DNA from: Oscillospiraceae bacterium
GTDB taxonomy: Bacteria; Bacillota; Clostridia; Oscillospirales; Oscillospiraceae
Assembly: GCA_009785525.1 (NCBI GenBank)
Contig: WQWC01000004.1
Location: forward strand, 1-64,000
Reading direction: 5' to 3'
Length of the DNA: 64,000 nt
The notes under the pieces are model-generated. The model did not search any database. It saw nothing but the letters and a program-made list of their open reading frames with translations, and was not told the origin of the DNA. A program made the translations under genes and the position numbers. Below are positions 17,083 to 26,526 of this stretch, in pieces (position 1 is the stretch's first letter; every line of letters starts with the position of its first letter).

Positions 17083-18738
17083 TTACGGACGAAGATGCTC
17101 CGGAGCTTGGTTGAGATCCCAGTAAATGCCTCTCAGACTGTAGGTGAACATGTTGCCCCATAAATGCATACCTCCGATGCCCTGAACAGCCGGTATTCCG
17201 TTAATGCCATACCATAGCGGTATAATGATTAAATCTTCCCATAACCATCTTTGCATATCATGGGCTATCTCACGCGCGGCATCATCATCAGCTTCAACAA
17301 GGAAGCGTTCAATCAGAGATGAGAAGTAGGGGTCGTTGATGTTTGATCTGTTAGTGCCAATGTTCGGGGCAAGAATACCGGAAACGTATCCTATGGCGGA
17401 CGGGCCGGCTGCCACTGCAAACAGCCACATCTCAAGTTCATGTCCCCAGGCGTGAGCTTCGACCCATTGTGCAACGTCCATTTGTATAACGTCAATATCA
17501 ATTCCAACCTCACCCAGCTGGAACTGAACGAATTCCGCGGCCCTGATCGCTGCGTCTCCGGCGGTTCTCATTGCAATTGTTCTTCCGTCATAGACACTAC
17601 GCTCTAAGTATTCCCTTGCTAGGGCGACATTATATTCTCTTCTGGCAAGCCCTTCAAGACGATAAGGAGTAACCAATCCCCATATATTTCCGTCCGGGGT
17701 AGGCAAAGCCCACTGGCCGTTAGCAACTATAGCAATGTCGTATACATTTACCGCGTGTGCCACGGCCCGCCTGAAATACGGACACCTTTGAATTTCGTCT
17801 CCCATAAAGTTGAAGCTGATAGTATTCAGCCATCCTTCATGCCTGAAAACTGTAAAGTTATCGTTGGCCTCCAAAACGTCCAAATCTTCCGGGCTCATTG
17901 TGAAGCTGATTTGCGCATCCCCGTTATTCAGCATTACCATACGTGTAGCCAGTTCGGGAATTGTCCAGAAAGACAAGCTGCGCGTGGGGGGCGCGTCGCC
18001 CCAATAATCATCACAGCGTTCAAGATGTACATAGTTGCCGGTTGAAAATCCAGTGACACGGTACGGGCCGGTTCCGATTGAACCCCATGCGACCGGGTCG
18101 TCCGGATTATCAAGATATGCCTGGCGGCTCAAAATAGGAGTCGCCCAGTGTGAAAGTGTATACCGCCAATCCAAATTCGGCTCTACCAATATTATATCAA
18201 CCGTGTGCTCATCGACGACTTCTACTCTGTCAACTTCATGCCATCTTGCAAAGGCGGTTCCGCCGGGGTTGGCGTGTGAGATTTCGACTGTAAACACCAC
18301 ATCGTCTGCCGTGAACGGGGCGCCGTTATGGAAGTACACGCCTTCACGAAGATTGACCCTGATAGTTTGGGCGTCATCACTGGACCAGCTCACCGCGAGT
18401 CCGGGTTCCGGCCAGTTGGGGCCGCCGCGGTTTGCCATCAGCCGGTTTTGAATCAGATCATATATCTGGGAAGTAGAAGCCGTAGCTCCCGCAGGGATGT
18501 TTATGTTGAGGACCAAGATAGGAGTCGCATCGGCAATAATGTCGATATGATCCGCAAGATTAGCGCCTTCAGGCGGCGGCGCCACTAACATAGGCGCATC
18601 TTGTTCATCACCGGGGGCGACTCCCGGACCGCCGGCTTCGTCATCTGAAGCGCAGGCAGCCAGCAATGCCATACCCATAATCAGGGCAAGAAATAACGCT
18701 AAGCATCTTTTCACTTTTTTGTTCATAACAATTTTCAT
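17083..18738 (-). CDS. ABC transporter substrate-binding lipoprotein, family 5
   Basis: 551 aa. Lipoprotein signal with lipobox LLAAC (Cys29), then an acidic low-complexity spacer and an SBP_bac_5 fold (WPEPGLAVSWSSDDAQTIRVNL, GVYFHNGAPFTADDVVF, GTGPYRVTGF). This family captures peptides, nickel chelates or oligosaccharides outside the membrane and delivers them to the permease encoded downstream. Start: ATG at 18738 with GAAAGG very close, or the in-frame ATG at 18726, which has looser spacing. Own promoter about 215 nt upstream. Substrate undetermined. Confidence 0.88.
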   Translation of the reverse strand: MKIVMNKKVKRCLALFLALIMGMALLAACASDDEAGGPGVAPGDEQDAPMLVAPPPEGANLADHIDIIADATPILVLNINIPAGATASTSQIYDLIQNRLMANRGGPNWPEPGLAVSWSSDDAQTIRVNLREGVYFHNGAPFTADDVVFTVEISHANPGGTAFARWHEVDRVEVVDEHTVDIILVEPNLDWRYTLSHWATPILSRQAYLDNPDDPVAWGSIGTGPYRVTGFSTGNYVHLERCDDYWGDAPPTRSLSFWTIPELATRMVMLNNGDAQISFTMSPEDLDVLEANDNFTVFRHEGWLNTISFNFMGDEIQRCPYFRRAVAHAVNVYDIAIVANGQWALPTPDGNIWGLVTPYRLEGLARREYNVALAREYLERSVYDGRTIAMRTAGDAAIRAAEFVQFQLGEVGIDIDVIQMDVAQWVEAHAWGHELEMWLFAVAAGPSAIGYVSGILAPNIGTNRSNINDPYFSSLIERFLVEADDDAAREIAHDMQRWLWEDLIIIPLWYGINGIPAVQGIGGMHLWGNMFTYSLRGIYWDLNQAPEHLRP

Positions 18739-18960
18739 ACCTTTCTACATTATTGAGTATCCTCAGAAATAGATTTGATACAAATTCCATTCAGTTGTGA
18801 TCAGCAATCACCTCCAATTCAAAACACAGTCGCTTCCCCCGCGCCGGGTTCGGACACTATCGGGGGATTTGTTGTATACGTTAGCGCATACACCCGTAAA
18901 AGGGGGTATCCCCTTTCCGGACAACGATAACAAAATTCCGAACGCTCTACATTAGTAGCC

Positions 18961-18990
18961 ATTTTAACACAATCAATTGCCCAATGTAAA
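18961..18990 (-). promoter_or_regulatory. Promoter of the ABC importer operon
   Basis: On the minus strand TTTACA (18985-18990), 18-bp spacer, TAAAAT (18961-18966). It gives a ~215-nt untranslated leader. The leader contains a GGGG/CCCC-rich inverted repeat near 18897-18920 but I recognise no riboswitch. The rest of the 18739-19156 gap holds only the carA terminator. Confidence 0.5.
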
Positions 18991-19090
18991 TACTTTTTTG
19001 ACAAAATCAACAATTTTTCTGAAATGTTGGACGGGCGTGCGTTTCCTCCGGGTCAAACGCTTCTAACAAGGGGGTTCCCGGTACTAAGGT

Positions 19091-19141
19091 GATAAATAAC
19101 AAAGCAGACATGTTTTTTTCATGTCTGCTTTGTTATTTATC
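19091..19141 (-). terminator. carA terminator
   Basis: A 22-bp perfect stem (19091-19112 with 19120-19141) and 7-nt poly-T loop, 16 bp after the carA stop. The A/T-rich outer stem supplies the weak tail on the minus strand. Confidence 0.85.
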
Positions 19142-19156
19142 GCTTAAATTATTGCG

Positions 19157-20197
19157 TTAAATTTTTTCCATAAACCTGTCGAACAGGAATCCTGTGTCCA
19201 ATGGTCCGGCTCCCGGGTGGAACTGCACCGAGAATGATTTGCCGTAATCCAGCCCCTCGCACGTTCCGTCATTGTTATTGACAAATGCGGATTTTCCGTT
19301 GGGCACGACCTCATATCCGTGATTCTGGCTTGTCATGTACACGCGACCTGTCTCCATGTCTTTCACCGGCTGATTTGAGCCTCGGTGTCCGAATTTCAGC
19401 TTTTTCGTCTCATATCCGTGCGCCCTGGCCAGAAGCTGGTGACCCACGCAGATACCGAAGATTGTCAAATCGGTTTTGATAAGCTCTTTAATAGTATCGA
19501 CAATTACTTGGTTCCCCGGGGCGGCAGGGTCGCCGGGGCCGTTTGACAGCATAATCGCGTGCGGGTCGATCTTCATAATCTCCTCAACCGATGAATCATG
19601 CGGGAACGACCATACATCGCAACCCCGGCGCTCCAGCTCCCTCGATATCCCGCGTTTCGCGCCGAAATCCAGCATGGCTATTCTGCGATTTCCGCCGTTG
19701 GCAACTTTCGTGATCCCTTTCGGCGATACCTGCATTATCGGGTTTGTAATGGTATAAGCTTTGGCCTCCGCAATATCGCTGTCTGCCGGCGGGCGGGACG
19801 TAATCTTCCCATTCATAACGCCGTTCTCGCGTGTGATTCTGGTCAGCGCGCGCGTGTCTATTCCGCATAGGCCGATTATGCCTTTTTCCTTAAAATAATC
19901 GCCTAAGCTTCCCTCACAGCGGAAGTTAGACGGTTTTTCACAAGCCTCTTTAACTATGTATGCTCTGGCCTCGATATTGGTGCTTTCAAAATCCTCCGGA
20001 ATAATGCCGTAATTGCCGATAAGCGGGAACGTTTGCAAAATAATCTGCCCGCAATAGCCGGGGTCTGTCAACGTCTCCAAATACCCCGTCATCCCGGTGG
20101 TGAAGACTATCTCCCCGGTGATCTCACCCTCAGCCCCGAAATACTGCCCCTCAAATGATTTGCCGTTCTCCAAAACCAAATACGCCGGTCTCGCCAT
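19157..20197 (-). CDS. carA: Carbamoyl-phosphate synthase small subunit (glutaminase), variant triad
   Basis: 346 aa, slightly short for CarA. The N-terminal small-subunit domain begins AYLVLENGKSFEG and contains TGMTGYLETLTDP and CGIDTRALTR. The C-terminal class I amidotransferase has NGPGDP (219-224), the nucleophile elbow GICVGHQ (Cys250) and VQFHP (His327). Two residues after His, where the triad Glu of H-P-E is expected, there is Gly329 (codon GGA at 19211-19213). CarA hydrolyses glutamine and passes ammonia to CarB for pyrimidine/arginine synthesis. No carB is adjacent. RBS AAAGGAGG, and a -35/-10 pair just upstream. Whether it still hydrolyses glutamine is uncertain. Confidence 0.9.
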   Translation of the reverse strand: MARPAYLVLENGKSFEGQYFGAEGEITGEIVFTTGMTGYLETLTDPGYCGQIILQTFPLIGNYGIIPEDFESTNIEARAYIVKEACEKPSNFRCEGSLGDYFKEKGIIGLCGIDTRALTRITRENGVMNGKITSRPPADSDIAEAKAYTITNPIMQVSPKGITKVANGGNRRIAMLDFGAKRGISRELERRGCDVWSFPHDSSVEEIMKIDPHAIMLSNGPGDPAAPGNQVIVDTIKELIKTDLTIFGICVGHQLLARAHGYETKKLKFGHRGSNQPVKDMETGRVYMTSQNHGYEVVPNGKSAFVNNNDGTCEGLDYGKSFSVQFHPGAGPLDTGFLFDRFMEKI

Positions 20198-20234
20198 TGT
20201 AGCCGCCTCCTTTATAATCTCTTGCTAACTGAGT

Positions 20235-20263
20235 ATAATACACTATATTGTTGCGGTTGGCAA
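20235..20263 (-). promoter_or_regulatory. carA promoter
   Basis: Minus strand TTGCCA (20258-20263), 17 bp, TATTAT (20235-20240). The predicted leader is only ~30 nt, leaving no room for a PyrR-type attenuator. Confidence 0.6.
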
Positions 20264-20307
20264 GAAAAATTTAAATCACTTTGCTCTGATGTAACTATAG
20301 AAAATGC

Positions 20308-21126
20308 TTATACTGCGGGGTTGTTATTTAACACACGCCACTCATACGTCTCCCATAAATAAGTAACAAGTGTAACGCTACTTCCCACAGCTAGCTTTGC
20401 GTGACGAACAGTTAAGCCTTTGAAATTTGCACCTTTACCGTGTCCACTTCCATATGCATTTCTTAATTTGGCAATATTGCCCGCAATGCCATGTAAATTC
20501 CCTAAAACAGCCTTTACTGTGCTAGCTTCAGTCGTTGTAACTCCAACATTATCAGTAGACACTTGAAGGAATGTCATAGTTTCTTTTACAAGCTGGCTAA
20601 CAGTCCAATTTTTATTAACAGCAACTCTGTTCCCTTCCAAAATAGTCTTGCAACAGCTCTCGATAAGCTCTTTTGATTTTCCTATGGCCTCGGTTGGATT
20701 TTCTGTTTGCATTTTTAACATAATATCAATTTGAGCAGACATATAATCGCTGGAAAACTTCTCTTTGAGGATTTCTCCAGCAACTACCAAAGGAGTTTGA
20801 TTTAGTTTAACGCGATTCATGATTTCACGACATTTATTGTAGTAATTCTGAATATCACCATTACTAGCTTGAATTTCAGATTGGTAATGTAATTCATAGT
20901 ATTCAAGCAAATCACCAAGGAGTTTCACAACTTCATTATTGTTTGCTTCATTAACGTAAGCTGTTAATGACTTACCTTTTGACATGCCGTAATGGTCGCA
21001 CAAGGCCATGCCAACACTGTTTTGAGTGAATACGTCAAATTTGTTTGTCGAAAAGTTGAGCACGTATCCATCGCGATTAAATAAGTTCGTGAAAGCTCCA
21101 ATTTCTATTTTTGATATAGTGGACAC
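20308..21126 (-). CDS. Abortive-infection-like protein (Abi C-terminal domain)
   Basis: 272 aa, GTG start with GAGGG 8 bases upstream. The C-terminal half (SKELIESCCKTILEGN, then KLRNAYGSGHGKG and LTVRHAKLAVGSSVTLVTYL) matches the Abi_C/AbiJ-type domain: paired helices ending in an R-N-x-x-G-x-G-H-G motif followed by R-H-A. Such proteins are implicated in abortive phage defence or prophage-linked immunity. The N-terminal ~130 residues have no recognisable fold. It is a single gene, lower in GC and with different codon choice from its neighbours carA and hrcA, consistent with horizontal acquisition. No partner nuclease or antitoxin gene adjoins it. Confidence 0.65.
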   Translation of the reverse strand: MSTISKIEIGAFTNLFNRDGYVLNFSTNKFDVFTQNSVGMALCDHYGMSKGKSLTAYVNEANNNEVVKLLGDLLEYYELHYQSEIQASNGDIQNYYNKCREIMNRVKLNQTPLVVAGEILKEKFSSDYMSAQIDIMLKMQTENPTEAIGKSKELIESCCKTILEGNRVAVNKNWTVSQLVKETMTFLQVSTDNVGVTTTEASTVKAVLGNLHGIAGNIAKLRNAYGSGHGKGANFKGLTVRHAKLAVGSSVTLVTYLWETYEWRVLNNNPAV

Positions 21127-21300
21127 TATCCTTACCCTCTTTTCGCTTCATTGGTTTATTTGTCCATACTTACGATATAATATAGATTTTCTACTGTGTT
21201 ACAGCACCAATGGTGAAACATATTAATTAGCCCGCGACTCCCTTGCAGCTTGCCTTTCATTTTCTTATTGTAACAGATATGTTAACACATTACAAAAGGC

Positions 21301-21329
21301 TTGACAATACCGGCATATAATGTTAAATT
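21301..21329 (+). promoter_or_regulatory. hrcA operon promoter
   Basis: TTGACA (21301-21306), 17 bp, TAAATT (21324-21329), placing the transcription start inside or next to the CIRCE operator. The -10 is imperfect; an overlapping TATAAT at 21316 is too close to the -35. Confidence 0.55.
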
Positions 21330-21333
21330 ATAG

Positions 21334-21360
21334 TTAGCACTCTCCCTTGTCGAGTGCTAA
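21334..21360 (+). promoter_or_regulatory. CIRCE operator (HrcA binding site)
   Basis: TTAGCACTC, 9-base spacer, GAGTGCTAA: a perfect match to the CIRCE inverted repeat, 22 bp before the hrcA start. HrcA bound here represses the operon at normal temperature. Confidence 0.97.
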
Positions 21361-21382
21361 TTTATAAGGAAACGATTCGCGT

Positions 21383-22462
21383 ATGAGTCTGACAGAGCGG
21401 AAAAAAGAGATATTGCGGGCTGTAGTAGAACAGTATGTTGACACGGCGGAGCCTGTCGGGTCCAAAACGGTCGTGCAACAGCTGGGAACCGCCGTTTCCG
21501 CCGCCACCGTGCGTAACGAGATGGCGGAACTCGTGGAACTGGGTTTGTTAGAACAGCCGCACACCTCCGCCGGGCGGATTCCATCCCCGGCGGGATACCG
21601 GCTGTACGTGAACGAGCTTATGCGCCGCCACAAGCTATCGCAGGATGACACGCGTGAGATATCGAGTTCGCTGAATCTGTTACAAGCTTCGGGACAGGAA
21701 CAGAGCCTGATAGACGAAGCGGGCCGCCTGACCTCTCGCTTGACCACGTATCCGGCGTACGCATTGTCTTCAATGACCGGAGACATCACCATCGCCAGAT
21801 TTGACCTGATCTATGTGGATTCGTTCACATTCATCATCGTTGTTTTATTGAGCAACGATTTAGTAAAAAATAAATTAGTCCATATAACCTCCCCGCTTCA
21901 GCAGCCGCAGCTTGTAAAGCTCTCGACAGTTTTCAACGCCAGCTTTACCGGCCTCACGGAAGAGCGGATCACCACGGCACTGATCTCCGCCACAGAGCGG
22001 GCACTGAACGATGCTTCCGGGCTTGTCGCTGTGATCGCGGGATTTTGCATAGAGCTGCTGTGCGAAGTAAAATCCGCCCAGGCACGTGTCTCGGGCGAGT
22101 TGAGCTTGTTCGACCATCCGGAATATCAGGACGTTGGCAAAGCCCAGCGGATTATACGGTATCTGTCGGACGACAATAAGTTAACCCGCCTGCCGTCACC
22201 TGAATCCGCCGGCGAGATTAAGATTACAATCGGCCCAGAGAACTTGGCTGATGAACTGCGTGACTCCAGCGTCCTGGCCGTACGGTACGACGCAGGGGAC
22301 GATATGCAAGGGCTGATTGGCGTTGTCGGACCGACAAGGATGGATTACTCCAGGGTGGCGGCTCACCTGAAATATATAGCCCAGGGGCTGGGCGAACTGC
22401 TTTCAGGCGGGATATCAGACAAAAAAATCAACGAACTAGGAGATAACGATATTGAAGAATAA
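21383..22462 (+). CDS. hrcA: Heat-inducible transcription repressor HrcA
   Basis: 359 aa. N-terminal winged helix (LTERKKEILRAVVEQYVDTA, then VSAATVRNEMAELVELGLL and HTSAGRIPSPAGYRLYV) followed by the GAF-like dimerisation domain with VGPTRMDYSRV near the C-terminus. It binds CIRCE immediately upstream and is folded by GroEL in known species, giving autoregulated heat shock. Its last codons overlap grpE by 11 bp. Confidence 0.96.
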   Translation: MSLTERKKEILRAVVEQYVDTAEPVGSKTVVQQLGTAVSAATVRNEMAELVELGLLEQPHTSAGRIPSPAGYRLYVNELMRRHKLSQDDTREISSSLNLLQASGQEQSLIDEAGRLTSRLTTYPAYALSSMTGDITIARFDLIYVDSFTFIIVVLLSNDLVKNKLVHITSPLQQPQLVKLSTVFNASFTGLTEERITTALISATERALNDASGLVAVIAGFCIELLCEVKSAQARVSGELSLFDHPEYQDVGKAQRIIRYLSDDNKLTRLPSPESAGEIKITIGPENLADELRDSSVLAVRYDAGDDMQGLIGVVGPTRMDYSRVAAHLKYIAQGLGELLSGGISDKKINELGDNDIEE

Positions 22463-22970
22463 AAAGGAACAAGAAGAAGAACTTCTGGAGGAAGAAATTC
22501 CGGGTGAGTCCGAAGCCGTGGACGCGTCGGTGGATTTGGAAACTAATTTTGAAGATGCCCTAGCCCAGGAGCGCGATAAATTTTTGCGGCTTGCGGCCGA
22601 GTACGAAAACTTCCGCCGCCGCAGTCAGAAAGAGCGGGAATCCACCTATTTTGACGCACTTTCCGCTACAATAACAAACTTTCTGCCGGTGTACGATAAT
22701 CTTGAACGTGCGCTGAAGATGGAATGCACTGACGAGGCTTTTTATACCGGTGTTAAAATGACTTTTTCGCAGCTTACTGAGATTATGATTAACATGGGGA
22801 TTGAGGAAATCCCGGCAATGGGCGAAACTTTCGACCCGAACCGTCACAACGCGGTGATGAGCATTGAAAATCCGGATTTGGGAGAGAAGGAAATAGCCGA
22901 GGAATTGCAGAAGGGCTTCACCTTGAACGGTAAGGTAATCAGATTTTCAACTGTTGTCGTCGCCAATTAG
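22452..22970 (+). CDS. grpE: Nucleotide exchange factor GrpE
   Basis: 172 aa from a TTG start, chosen because AGGAG lies 9 bases upstream and the position overlaps the hrcA end. Acidic disordered N-terminus, long coiled-coil (KFLRLAAEYENFRRRSQKER), then the beta-wing domain (FDPNRHNAVM, LNGKVIRFSTVVVAN). Releases ADP from DnaK. Typical length. Confidence 0.95.
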   Translation: MKNKKEQEEELLEEEIPGESEAVDASVDLETNFEDALAQERDKFLRLAAEYENFRRRSQKERESTYFDALSATITNFLPVYDNLERALKMECTDEAFYTGVKMTFSQLTEIMINMGIEEIPAMGETFDPNRHNAVMSIENPDLGEKEIAEELQKGFTLNGKVIRFSTVVVAN

Positions 22971-23025
22971 ACGGCTAGTAGACTTTAAAGATAAGCAAAC
23001 GATTTAAATTAGGAGGACATTTATT

Positions 23026-24873
23026 ATGGGAAAAATCATAGGTATTGATTTAGGTACGACGAATTCATGCGTCGCTGTTATTGAGGGCGGAGAGCCTGTA
23101 GTTATCACCAACGCAGAGGGTGCGAGGACAACTCCGTCAGTCGTCGCGTTTTCCGCAGATGGCGAACGGATGGTCGGCAATGTCGCCAAACGTCAGGCGA
23201 TAACAAACCCTGACAGGACAATCGCATCAATAAAGCGCGAGATGGGCAGTTCATATAAGGTGACAATAGACGACAAGCAATACACACCGCAAGAAATTTC
23301 GGCGATGATTCTGCAAAAACTGAAAGCGGACGCGGAAAGCTATCTCGGCACCAAGGTGACTGATGCAGTTATCACCGTCCCCGCATATTTTACAGACGCA
23401 CAAAGACAAGCAACGAAAGACGCAGGCAAAATCGCGGGCCTGGAAGTAAAGCGTATTATCAACGAGCCGACGGCGGCAGCCCTTGCCTACGGACTTGATA
23501 AAGAGCAAGAGCAGAAGATTATGGTATACGACCTCGGCGGCGGCACGTTCGATGTGTCGGTTCTGGAAATCGGCGATGGCGTTATTGAAGTGCTGGCCAC
23601 AGCCGGTAACAATCGCCTCGGCGGGGATGATTTTGACGAGTGCGTTATGAATTATCTGCTTGCTGAGTTCAAAAAGGACAATGGCATCGACCTCTCGGCC
23701 GATAAAATCGCTGTCCAGAGGTTGAGAGAGGCCGCGGAGAAAGCGAAGACTGATCTCTCCGGCGTTACCACGGCGCAAATTAACCTGCCGTACATCACTG
23801 CCGATGCTACCGGGCCCAAACACCTGGACTGCACATTGACCCGCGCGAAATTCAATGAATTGACTGCACACTTGGTCGAGAAAACGATGGGACCCGTCAA
23901 TCAGGCTCTCTCTGACTCCGGCCTTAACGCAAACCAGATTTCAAAAGTCCTGCTGGTCGGCGGCTCGACAAGAATCCCGGCCGTACAGGAAGCTGTTAAG
24001 AAAATCACCGGTAAAGACCCGTTCAAAGGCTTGAATCCTGACGAGTGCGTGGCTGTCGGTGCCGCGATCCAAGGCGGCGTTTTAGGTGGGGATGTTGAGG
24101 GAATTCTGCTGCTGGACGTTACGCCGCTGTCACTCGGTATCGAGACAATGGGCGGCGTGTTCACAAGGCTGATTGAGCGGAACACTACAATACCAACGAA
24201 AAAAAGCCAGACATTCTCAACTGCGGCAGATAACCAAACATCAGTTGAAGTAAACGTATTGCAGGGTGAGCGCGAGATGGCGCAGTATAACAAATCTCTC
24301 GGTAAATTCCACCTGGATGGAATCGCACCCGCACGCCGTGGCGTGCCGCAGATTGAGGTTACGTTTGATATTGACGCCAACGGAATCGTCAACGTATCAG
24401 CCAAAGACCTCGGCACCGGCAGGGAGCAGAATGTTACGATTACAGCTTCGGCGAATCTGTCGAAGGATGATATAGAAAAAGCAGTCAAAGAAGCGGAGCA
24501 ATTCGCTGCTGAAGACGCTTCCCGCCGTGAAGAGGCGGACGCCCGCAATCAGGGGGATAATCTGGTGTATCAAAGCGAGAAGACGCTGGAGGAAATGGGC
24601 GATAAGCTGGATTCAGCCGACAAGCAAGCGGTGGAAGACGCGATGGCCAGCTTAAAAACAGCGCTGGCCGGCACGGATATAGAGGCGATTAAAGACGCTT
24701 CCGCCACGCTGGAAAAGGCGTTCCATAACGCCAGCGAAAAATTGTACGCACAATCCGCGACGCCGGAGGGCGCGTCGGGAGATGGGCATGACCCGTCCCA
24801 CGACGGCGGCGAATACTATGACGCGGATTACGAAATAGTCGAAGACAATGCAGATACAGAGGACGGCGAGTAA
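23026..24873 (+). CDS. dnaK: Hsp70 chaperone DnaK
   Basis: 615 aa. Starts [17 protein letters not shown]; phosphate loops and signature [19 protein letters not shown] and [17 protein letters not shown] present. The substrate-binding domain begins near residue 365 ([17 protein letters not shown]) and the helical lid ends in an acidic tail. RBS AGGAGGACA. Works with GrpE and DnaJ in ATP-dependent refolding. A short hairpin separates it from dnaJ. Confidence 0.97.
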   Translation: MGKIIGIDLGTTNSCVAVIEGGEPVVITNAEGARTTPSVVAFSADGERMVGNVAKRQAITNPDRTIASIKREMGSSYKVTIDDKQYTPQEISAMILQKLKADAESYLGTKVTDAVITVPAYFTDAQRQATKDAGKIAGLEVKRIINEPTAAALAYGLDKEQEQKIMVYDLGGGTFDVSVLEIGDGVIEVLATAGNNRLGGDDFDECVMNYLLAEFKKDNGIDLSADKIAVQRLREAAEKAKTDLSGVTTAQINLPYITADATGPKHLDCTLTRAKFNELTAHLVEKTMGPVNQALSDSGLNANQISKVLLVGGSTRIPAVQEAVKKITGKDPFKGLNPDECVAVGAAIQGGVLGGDVEGILLLDVTPLSLGIETMGGVFTRLIERNTTIPTKKSQTFSTAADNQTSVEVNVLQGEREMAQYNKSLGKFHLDGIAPARRGVPQIEVTFDIDANGIVNVSAKDLGTGREQNVTITASANLSKDDIEKAVKEAEQFAAEDASRREEADARNQGDNLVYQSEKTLEEMGDKLDSADKQAVEDAMASLKTALAGTDIEAIKDASATLEKAFHNASEKLYAQSATPEGASGDGHDPSHDGGEYYDADYEIVEDNADTEDGE

Positions 24874-24885
24874 ATCAATAATCAA

Positions 24886-24912
24886 GCGGGCGGCACTTTA
24901 TGCGCCGCCCGC
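24886..24912 (+). other. Hairpin between dnaK and dnaJ
   Basis: GC-only 9-bp arms (24886-24894 and 24904-24912) with 9-nt loop, followed by AAAAC rather than U-residues. Probably an RNA-processing or stabilising stem that sets dnaK above dnaJ. Confidence 0.6.
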
Positions 24913-24935
24913 AAAACTCAGAGAGGCATTGATAT

Positions 24936-26066
24936 ATGGCAGATAAACGAGATTATTACGAATCGCTTGGCCTGACAAAAGGCGCGAGCGACGATGAGAT
25001 AAAAAAAGCTTTCCGAAAACAGGCGAAAAAATATCACCCCGACCTGCACCCGGGCGATAAGGACGCCGAAGCCCGTTTCAAAGAAGTCAACGAGGCGCAT
25101 GAGGTGCTGACTGATCCAGACAAAAAAGCGCGGTACGACCAATTCGGCCATGCGGGGGTTGACCCTAACTTCTCTCCGGGCGGAGGCGGTTTCCATGGAT
25201 TTGACGGGTTCGGCGGCATGGACTTCGACTTGGGCGATCTGTTCGGCTCTATCTTCGGCGGCGGGGGCGGTTCTGCAAGATCCCGCAACGCGCCAAGAAA
25301 AGGTGAGCGGGTGCGTGCCGAAGTTGAAATCACGTTTGAAGAGGCCGCGTTCGGATGTGAAAAAGAAGTATCTGTCATGCGGGTAGAGCGCTGTGCAGAT
25401 TGCCAAGGCTCCGGCTGTAAAGAGGGTACAACGGCTGAAAAATGCGTAAACTGCAACGGCTCCGGCACAATCAGCTCACAGCAGCGCACGCCGTTCGGCG
25501 TGATTCAAAGCACGTCGGATTGCCCAAAATGCCAAGGCCGGGGCAAGATTATACATCAGCCGTGCGCAACATGCCGCGGGCTTGGGTTGGTGCGGCGCAA
25601 CAGGAACATAAAGGTGTCAATCCCGGCGGGAATTGACCACGGGCAGACAATTTCATTGCGCGGCCAGGGGGGGGCTGGCTCAAACGGCGGCGAATCCGGC
25701 GACTTGTACGTCACAGTTGCAGTGCGGAATCACGAACTGTTTGAGCGTGACGGAACTGCAGTTCTGTTAACATTGCCGATCTCATTCGCCCAAGCGGCTT
25801 TGGGCGACGAGGTAGAAGTCCCGACGCTGGACGGCAAAGTGAAGTATAAAATCCCGGAGGGTACGCAGACCGGCACAGTGTTCCGACTAAAAGGCAAGGG
25901 CATAGAAAGCCTATCCGGCAGAGGGCGCGGAGATCAGTACATCACGGTAAATGTAGATGTTCCGACAAAGCTGACTGCTGAGCAGAAAGAGCTATTACAA
26001 AAGTTCGCCGAATCGGTGGGGACAGCGCCGTCTCCGGATACGGGGAAGAAAAGGAAACGTAAGTAG
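24936..26066 (+). CDS. dnaJ: Co-chaperone DnaJ
   Basis: 376 aa. J-domain with HPD (KYHPDLHPG), Gly/Phe-rich linker, and four zinc-binding repeats (CADCQGSG, CVNCNGSG, CPKCQGRG, CATCRGLG), then the C-terminal client-binding domain. Stimulates DnaK ATPase. The stop codon TAG (26064-26066) is part of the first GTAGGGG of an intergenic palindrome, so the last residues KRKRK end exactly at the repeat border. Confidence 0.96.
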   Translation: MADKRDYYESLGLTKGASDDEIKKAFRKQAKKYHPDLHPGDKDAEARFKEVNEAHEVLTDPDKKARYDQFGHAGVDPNFSPGGGGFHGFDGFGGMDFDLGDLFGSIFGGGGGSARSRNAPRKGERVRAEVEITFEEAAFGCEKEVSVMRVERCADCQGSGCKEGTTAEKCVNCNGSGTISSQQRTPFGVIQSTSDCPKCQGRGKIIHQPCATCRGLGLVRRNRNIKVSIPAGIDHGQTISLRGQGGAGSNGGESGDLYVTVAVRNHELFERDGTAVLLTLPISFAQAALGDEVEVPTLDGKVKYKIPEGTQTGTVFRLKGKGIESLSGRGRGDQYITVNVDVPTKLTAEQKELLQKFAESVGTAPSPDTGKKRKRK

Positions 26067-26127
26067 GGGCGCGCATTGCGCGTCCGTAATCGACGTTTTC
26101 AAACGGACGGCCAATGGCCGCCCCTAC
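26063..26127. repeat. GTAGGGG-type intergenic palindrome carrying the dnaJ stop
   Basis: Begins GTAGGGGCGCGCATTGCGCG and ends GGCCAATGGCCGCCCCTAC; the outer GTAGGGGCG and CGCCCCTAC ends are complementary and each half contains its own small hairpin. Same family as 33549-33596, 35595-35686, 56970-57019 and 62365-62393. Confidence 0.8.
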
Positions 26128-26145
26128 GGCTAAAGCTATGAAAAC

Positions 26146-26172
26146 AAACGGACGCACACTGTGCGTCCGTTT
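26146..26172. terminator. Bidirectional terminator between dnaJ and rplQ
   Basis: 12-bp stem (26146-26157 with 26161-26172), 3-nt loop, A-rich on the left and followed by TGTCTTTT on the right. It ends both the heat-shock operon and the ribosomal operon. Confidence 0.85.
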
Positions 26173-26178
26173 TGTCTT

Positions 26179-26520
26179 TTACACCAGCTCTATAACAGCC
26201 ATCTCAGCCGCGTCGCCTCTGCGCGGGCCGATTTTGGTGATCCGCGTATATCCGCCGTTGCGCTCCGCGTAACCGGGCGCGGTTTCGGCGAAGACTTTCG
26301 TCACCACGTCTTCCTTTGTGATGAACGCCAGCGCCTGACGGCGTGAGGCCAGCGTGTTCTTTTTTCCGAGCGTGATCATTTTCTCAGCCATCGGCCCGAT
26401 CTCTTTACAGCGCGTCAGCGTTGTCTCAAGTCTGCCGTAATCAAGAAAATCGGTCACCATCTGGCGCAGCATTGCCCTGCGCTGCGTAGTGGTTCTGCCT
26501 AATTTGCGTGTTCCGGGCAT
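26179..26520 (-). CDS. rplQ: Large ribosomal subunit protein L17
   Basis: 113 aa starting [18 protein letters not shown]. The ATG at 26520 is preceded by GGAGG; the upstream open-frame extension (to 26577) is an AT-rich repeat and is not coding. Last gene of the alpha operon, sits near the peptide exit tunnel. Confidence 0.96.
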   Translation of the reverse strand: MPGTRKLGRTTTQRRAMLRQMVTDFLDYGRLETTLTRCKEIGPMAEKMITLGKKNTLASRRQALAFITKEDVVTKVFAETAPGYAERNGGYTRITKIGPRRGDAAEMAVIELV

Positions 26521-26526
26521 AATGTC

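Noticed and set aside
18739..18960. Riboswitch in the ABC importer leader
   Set aside because: Some inverted repeats but no conserved core of any riboswitch class I know.
18819..19013. 64-residue ORF upstream of the substrate-binding protein
   Set aside because: Overlaps the predicted promoter and has no RBS or family resemblance.
21316..21321. TATAAT as the hrcA -10
   Set aside because: Only 9 bp from the TTGACA -35.
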